A stretch of DNA of 6,699 nucleotides, from contig JAICLV010000127.1 in the NCBI GenBank assembly GCA_025925185.1, forward strand, positions 1 through 6,699, read 5' to 3'. The notes under the pieces are model-generated. The model saw only the letters and a program-made list of their open reading frames with translations, was not told the origin of the DNA and did not search any database. Of the stretch, positions 4,896 to 6,699 are shown piece after piece (the stretch's first letter is position 1; the number at the start of each line of letters is the position of its first letter). Made by a program: the position numbers and the translations under genes. The DNA is from Acidothermaceae bacterium (lineage in GTDB: Bacteria > Actinomycetota > Actinomycetes > Acidothermales > Acidothermaceae).

Positions 4896-5462
4896 GTGCG
4901 CCTGCGGGATGGTCGTGACCGGTTCCTGCTCGCGAGCGCCGCAGCGGCCGCCCTTCTCGCCGCCGGCTGCTCGGCCCACACCGGCCGAACCGCCGGTGTC
5001 GCGACCAGCTTCAACACCTCGACGATGCCGCCGCTGACCACACCCGCGGTCGCCCTCGCCACGTCGTCCGGCGGCCCTGTCGCGGCCTCGACCGACGTAA
5101 CGTCCGGGTCAGGAGCTGCCGCGACCCCGTGCCCGGTGCCGTCGCCGGAGTTGTTCGTCGAGGCGAAGAAGGCGACGACGCAAGCCGGCCAGGTGCTGTT
5201 CAGCTATATCAACGCGCAACGTATCTGCGCCGGCGACGAGAGCGCTCGCTTCGTCGCCACCGGCACGGCCGTGACGACGAAGCCGGTCTCGCCCTCGGCC
5301 GTGGTCTTGCTGCTTGCCCCAAACGGGGGGTCGAACGAGTTGCAGGTGCCCACGCCGGCGCTGCCCGCCGCGATGGCGTCGGACAAAGCGGCGACCTTTT
5401 ACGCGATCACCCTCGACGGGTCCGGAGCGATCACCCGGATCGAGCAGGCGTACCACCCCTGA
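4896..5462 (+). CDS. Small secreted lipoprotein, function unknown
   Basis: A 188-residue predicted lipoprotein. The N-terminus is a type II signal peptide: basic MRLRDGRDR, a hydrophobic stretch from about residue 10 to 23, and lipobox LLAAGC with lipidation at Cys25. Residues 26-80 are Thr/Ser/Ala/Pro-rich, a probable flexible cell-wall spacer. The folded part runs from about 80 to 188 and contains two further Cys residues (in TPCPVPSPEL and QRICAGD) that could form a disulfide outside the cell, and ends with AITLDGSGAITRIEQAYHP, a strand-rich pattern. I do not recognise a named family. The start is GTG 4896, five bases after AAAGGA (4885-4890), and 16 bases after the ABC-F stop, so it is probably in the same transcript. 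Confidence 0.82.
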   Translation: MRLRDGRDRFLLASAAAAALLAAGCSAHTGRTAGVATSFNTSTMPPLTTPAVALATSSGGPVAASTDVTSGSGAAATPCPVPSPELFVEAKKATTQAGQVLFSYINAQRICAGDESARFVATGTAVTTKPVSPSAVVLLLAPNGGSNELQVPTPALPAAMASDKAATFYAITLDGSGAITRIEQAYHP

Positions 5463-5486
5463 CTGCTCGCAACGGGAAGGTACCGT
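5459..5486 (+). promoter_or_regulatory. Promoter giving a probable leaderless transcript for the membrane-protein/CorA unit
   Basis: CTGACT (5459-5464, four of six to TTGACA), a 16-base spacer, then TACCGT (5481-5486, TANNNT). Seven bases separate the -10 from GTG 5494, so transcription probably begins at the start codon. The -35 overlaps the stop codon of the lipoprotein gene. The same TACC-N-T -10 appears ahead of the leader peptide at 1022-1017. Confidence 0.6.
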
Positions 5487-5493
5487 AGAAGCC

Positions 5494-5913
5494 GTGGTGC
5501 GCATGGCCTTGACGCTGCGGTGGTTGCCGCGGCATTTGGCCATGCTGGTCATCGTCACCGCGTTCAGCCTGCTAGGCCGCTGGCAGTGGGATGTCTCGGC
5601 CTCCGCCCGTGGCGGTCTGCAGAACCTGCTCTATGCGTTCCAGTGGTGGGTGATGGCGGCGATCGTCATCTACGGCTGGTGGCGGTTACTGCATGACGAG
5701 GTGCACGGTCGCCCCGCACCGAAGCTCGCGCCCGTTTCCACGACGGACGACGCGACGTGGGCCGGCACGGCCTGGGCCGGCCACCCCCTCACGTCGTCCG
5801 ACCTCATCGACGCCCAGTTGGCTAACGAAGCACCCGACGAGACCGACGAAGAGCTGGCGCGGTACAACGAGTACCTCGCGTCGTTACACCGGCGTGCCGA
5901 GAACGCACGCTGA
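5494..5913 (+). CDS. Two-helix membrane protein with acidic C-terminal tail, unknown function
   Basis: A 139-residue protein. Two hydrophobic helices at about residues 11-28 and 45-63 are joined by LGRWQWDVSASARGGLQN, and a cytoplasmic-looking tail of about 75 residues ends in an acidic, helical stretch (DETDEELARYNEYLASLHRR). The LLGRWQW stretch resembles the first helix of SURF1 proteins, but the remaining SURF1 domain is absent. Proteins of this build occur in actinobacteria beside DUF3817 genes, as here, but I know no function. Start choice: GTG 5494 because the TACCGT -10 lies seven bases upstream and predicts leaderless translation; GTG 5497 and ATG 5503 are alternatives. The gene ends 28 bases before the DUF3817 start. 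Confidence 0.78.
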   Translation: MVRMALTLRWLPRHLAMLVIVTAFSLLGRWQWDVSASARGGLQNLLYAFQWWVMAAIVIYGWWRLLHDEVHGRPAPKLAPVSTTDDATWAGTAWAGHPLTSSDLIDAQLANEAPDETDEELARYNEYLASLHRRAENAR

Positions 5914-5941
5914 CTGCGATGAGGCGGTTGCCACGTTGTCG

Positions 5942-6289
5942 ATGTTGAAGACTCCGCTCGGCCGCTACCGGCTGCTCGCCTACATCGTCGGCGTCGGCCT
6001 GGTGGTGCTCGTGTTCATCGGCGTGCCACTGCGCTACGGCCTCGACTTCCCGTACATCGCGAAGTACGTCGGCATGCTGCACGGCTTCTTGTACATCGTG
6101 TATTGCCTCACCTGCTTCGAACTCGCGGTGCGTTACCGCCTGCATGTCGTGCGGTTGCTGCTCATGGCGGCTGCTGGGTTCGTGCCCTTCTTGTCGTTCG
6201 TGATGGAGCGCAAGACCACGCAACTCCTGCAGGCGCGCGAGGCAGCAGAGCGCGTGCAGCCCAGCGGGCTTTCGGCGTCCGCGAAATAG
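5942..6289 (+). CDS. DUF3817 family integral membrane protein
   Basis: A 115-residue protein of the DUF3817 family, whose function is unknown. Three hydrophobic segments (about residues 11-29, 38-58 and 70-88) are visible, with the family-typical YVGMLHGFLYIVY containing His47-Gly48, and FVPFLSFVMERK at the end of the third helix. A charged tail (residues 90-115) follows. The start is ATG 5942 by family-typical length; there is no clear Shine-Dalgarno (GAGG at 5921-5924 is too distant), and an in-frame TTG at 5936 would add two residues. It lies between the two-helix membrane protein (28-base gap) and corA-like gene (12-base gap), so all three probably share one transcript. Confidence 0.85.
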   Translation: MLKTPLGRYRLLAYIVGVGLVVLVFIGVPLRYGLDFPYIAKYVGMLHGFLYIVYCLTCFELAVRYRLHVVRLLLMAAAGFVPFLSFVMERKTTQLLQAREAAERVQPSGLSASAK

Positions 6290-6301
6290 GACGACGACGC
6301 G

Positions 6302-6699
6302 GTGGCGCGCACCAGGCTGTACCGAAACGGCGTCCTTGAACGCGACGACCTGCCGGTCGAGGAAATCTCGGACATCGTCGACTCGCCCGGATCCGTGGTC
6401 TGGCTCGACCTTTGCACGGCGGACGGCGAGGGCCTCGAGTCGATCGAGGAAGAGTTCGGCCTGCACGCGCTAGCGATCGAAGACGCCGAGCACGAGCGGC
6501 AGCGGCCGAAACTCGACCACTACGCGACGCATCTCTTTCTAAGCGCGTACGCGGTGCGACTCGACGGCGCCGCTCAAGAGCTCGCCAGCAGCGAGATCGC
6601 GATGTTCGTGCTGCCCAACGCGCTCATCACCGTTCGCAAAGACCATCACTTCGACATCGACGACGTGGTGTCGCGCTGGGACAACACGCCCGACCTGGC
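6302..6699 (+). CDS. CorA-family divalent metal ion transporter, N-terminal part
   Basis: Partial gene: 132 codons, open to the right edge. CorA proteins form pentameric Mg2+/Co2+ channels in the cytoplasmic membrane, with a large cytoplasmic N-terminal sensor domain and two C-terminal helices carrying a GMN motif. What is visible is the N-terminal domain: VVWLDLCTADGEGLESIEEEF, LHALAIEDAEHERQRPKLDHY (the family's conserved HPLAIEDA...QRPKLE region), then HLFLSAYAVRL, EIAMFVLPNALITVRKDH. The membrane helices and GMN motif lie beyond the window, so transport itself cannot be confirmed. The start is GTG 6302 with AGGA at 6288-6291, which overlaps the stop of the DUF3817 gene. Confidence 0.9.
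   Translation, partial: MARTRLYRNGVLERDDLPVEEISDIVDSPGSVVWLDLCTADGEGLESIEEEFGLHALAIEDAEHERQRPKLDHYATHLFLSAYAVRLDGAAQELASSEIAMFVLPNALITVRKDHHFDIDDVVSRWDNTPDL

Overview
The window is high-GC DNA with GTG starts, dense short-gapped operons and apparent leaderless transcripts, and its gene content points to an actinomycete. Best family-level matches by eye are to actinobacterial proteins: a SigL/RslA-type sigma/anti-sigma pair, a CysA/SseA-type sulfurtransferase, DUF4395, DUF3817 and CorA. I cannot name a genus.

The window is organised around a divergent junction at about 2863-2910. Everything to the left reads on the minus strand and everything to the right on the plus strand. Leftward (from 2862 down to 1) come an ECF sigma factor, its membrane-anchored zinc anti-sigma factor (4-base ATGA overlap), a membrane-tethered thioredoxin (ThiX-like), a 224-bp intergenic regulatory region, a DUF4395 membrane protein with a CxxC motif, and the N-terminal part of a two-domain thiosulfate sulfurtransferase (ATGA overlap, runs off the left edge).

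The 816-1059 interval is the most interesting part. It holds a good -35/-10 promoter placed so that transcription would start at, or within a base of, the ATG of a 30-codon peptide gene. That peptide ends in a Cys-rich motif (VDLCRVATCLCR) of the kind seen in actinobacterial leader peptides ahead of sulfur genes. After its stop codon come a perfect 8-bp long-range helix, a perfect inner hairpin, and a 6-bp competing helix that would bury the Shine-Dalgarno sequence of the DUF4395 gene. This fits a cysteine-responsive translational attenuator controlling the sulfurtransferase operon.

Rightward come a small two-helix membrane protein with a tandem 11-residue Pro-rich repeat, an ABC-F ATPase (ribosome-associated type, no membrane domain), and a small lipoprotein. 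A second unit, with its own apparently leaderless promoter, carries a two-helix membrane protein, a DUF3817 membrane protein, and the N-terminal part of a CorA-family divalent metal transporter that runs off the right edge.

Functionally, the left half looks like thiol/sulfur homeostasis: a redox-type sigma switch, a thioredoxin, and a sulfurtransferase module tuned to cysteine supply. The right half is a loose set of membrane, translation and ion-transport genes with no obvious shared pathway. No RNA genes, insertion sequences, CRISPR arrays or attachment sites were seen.
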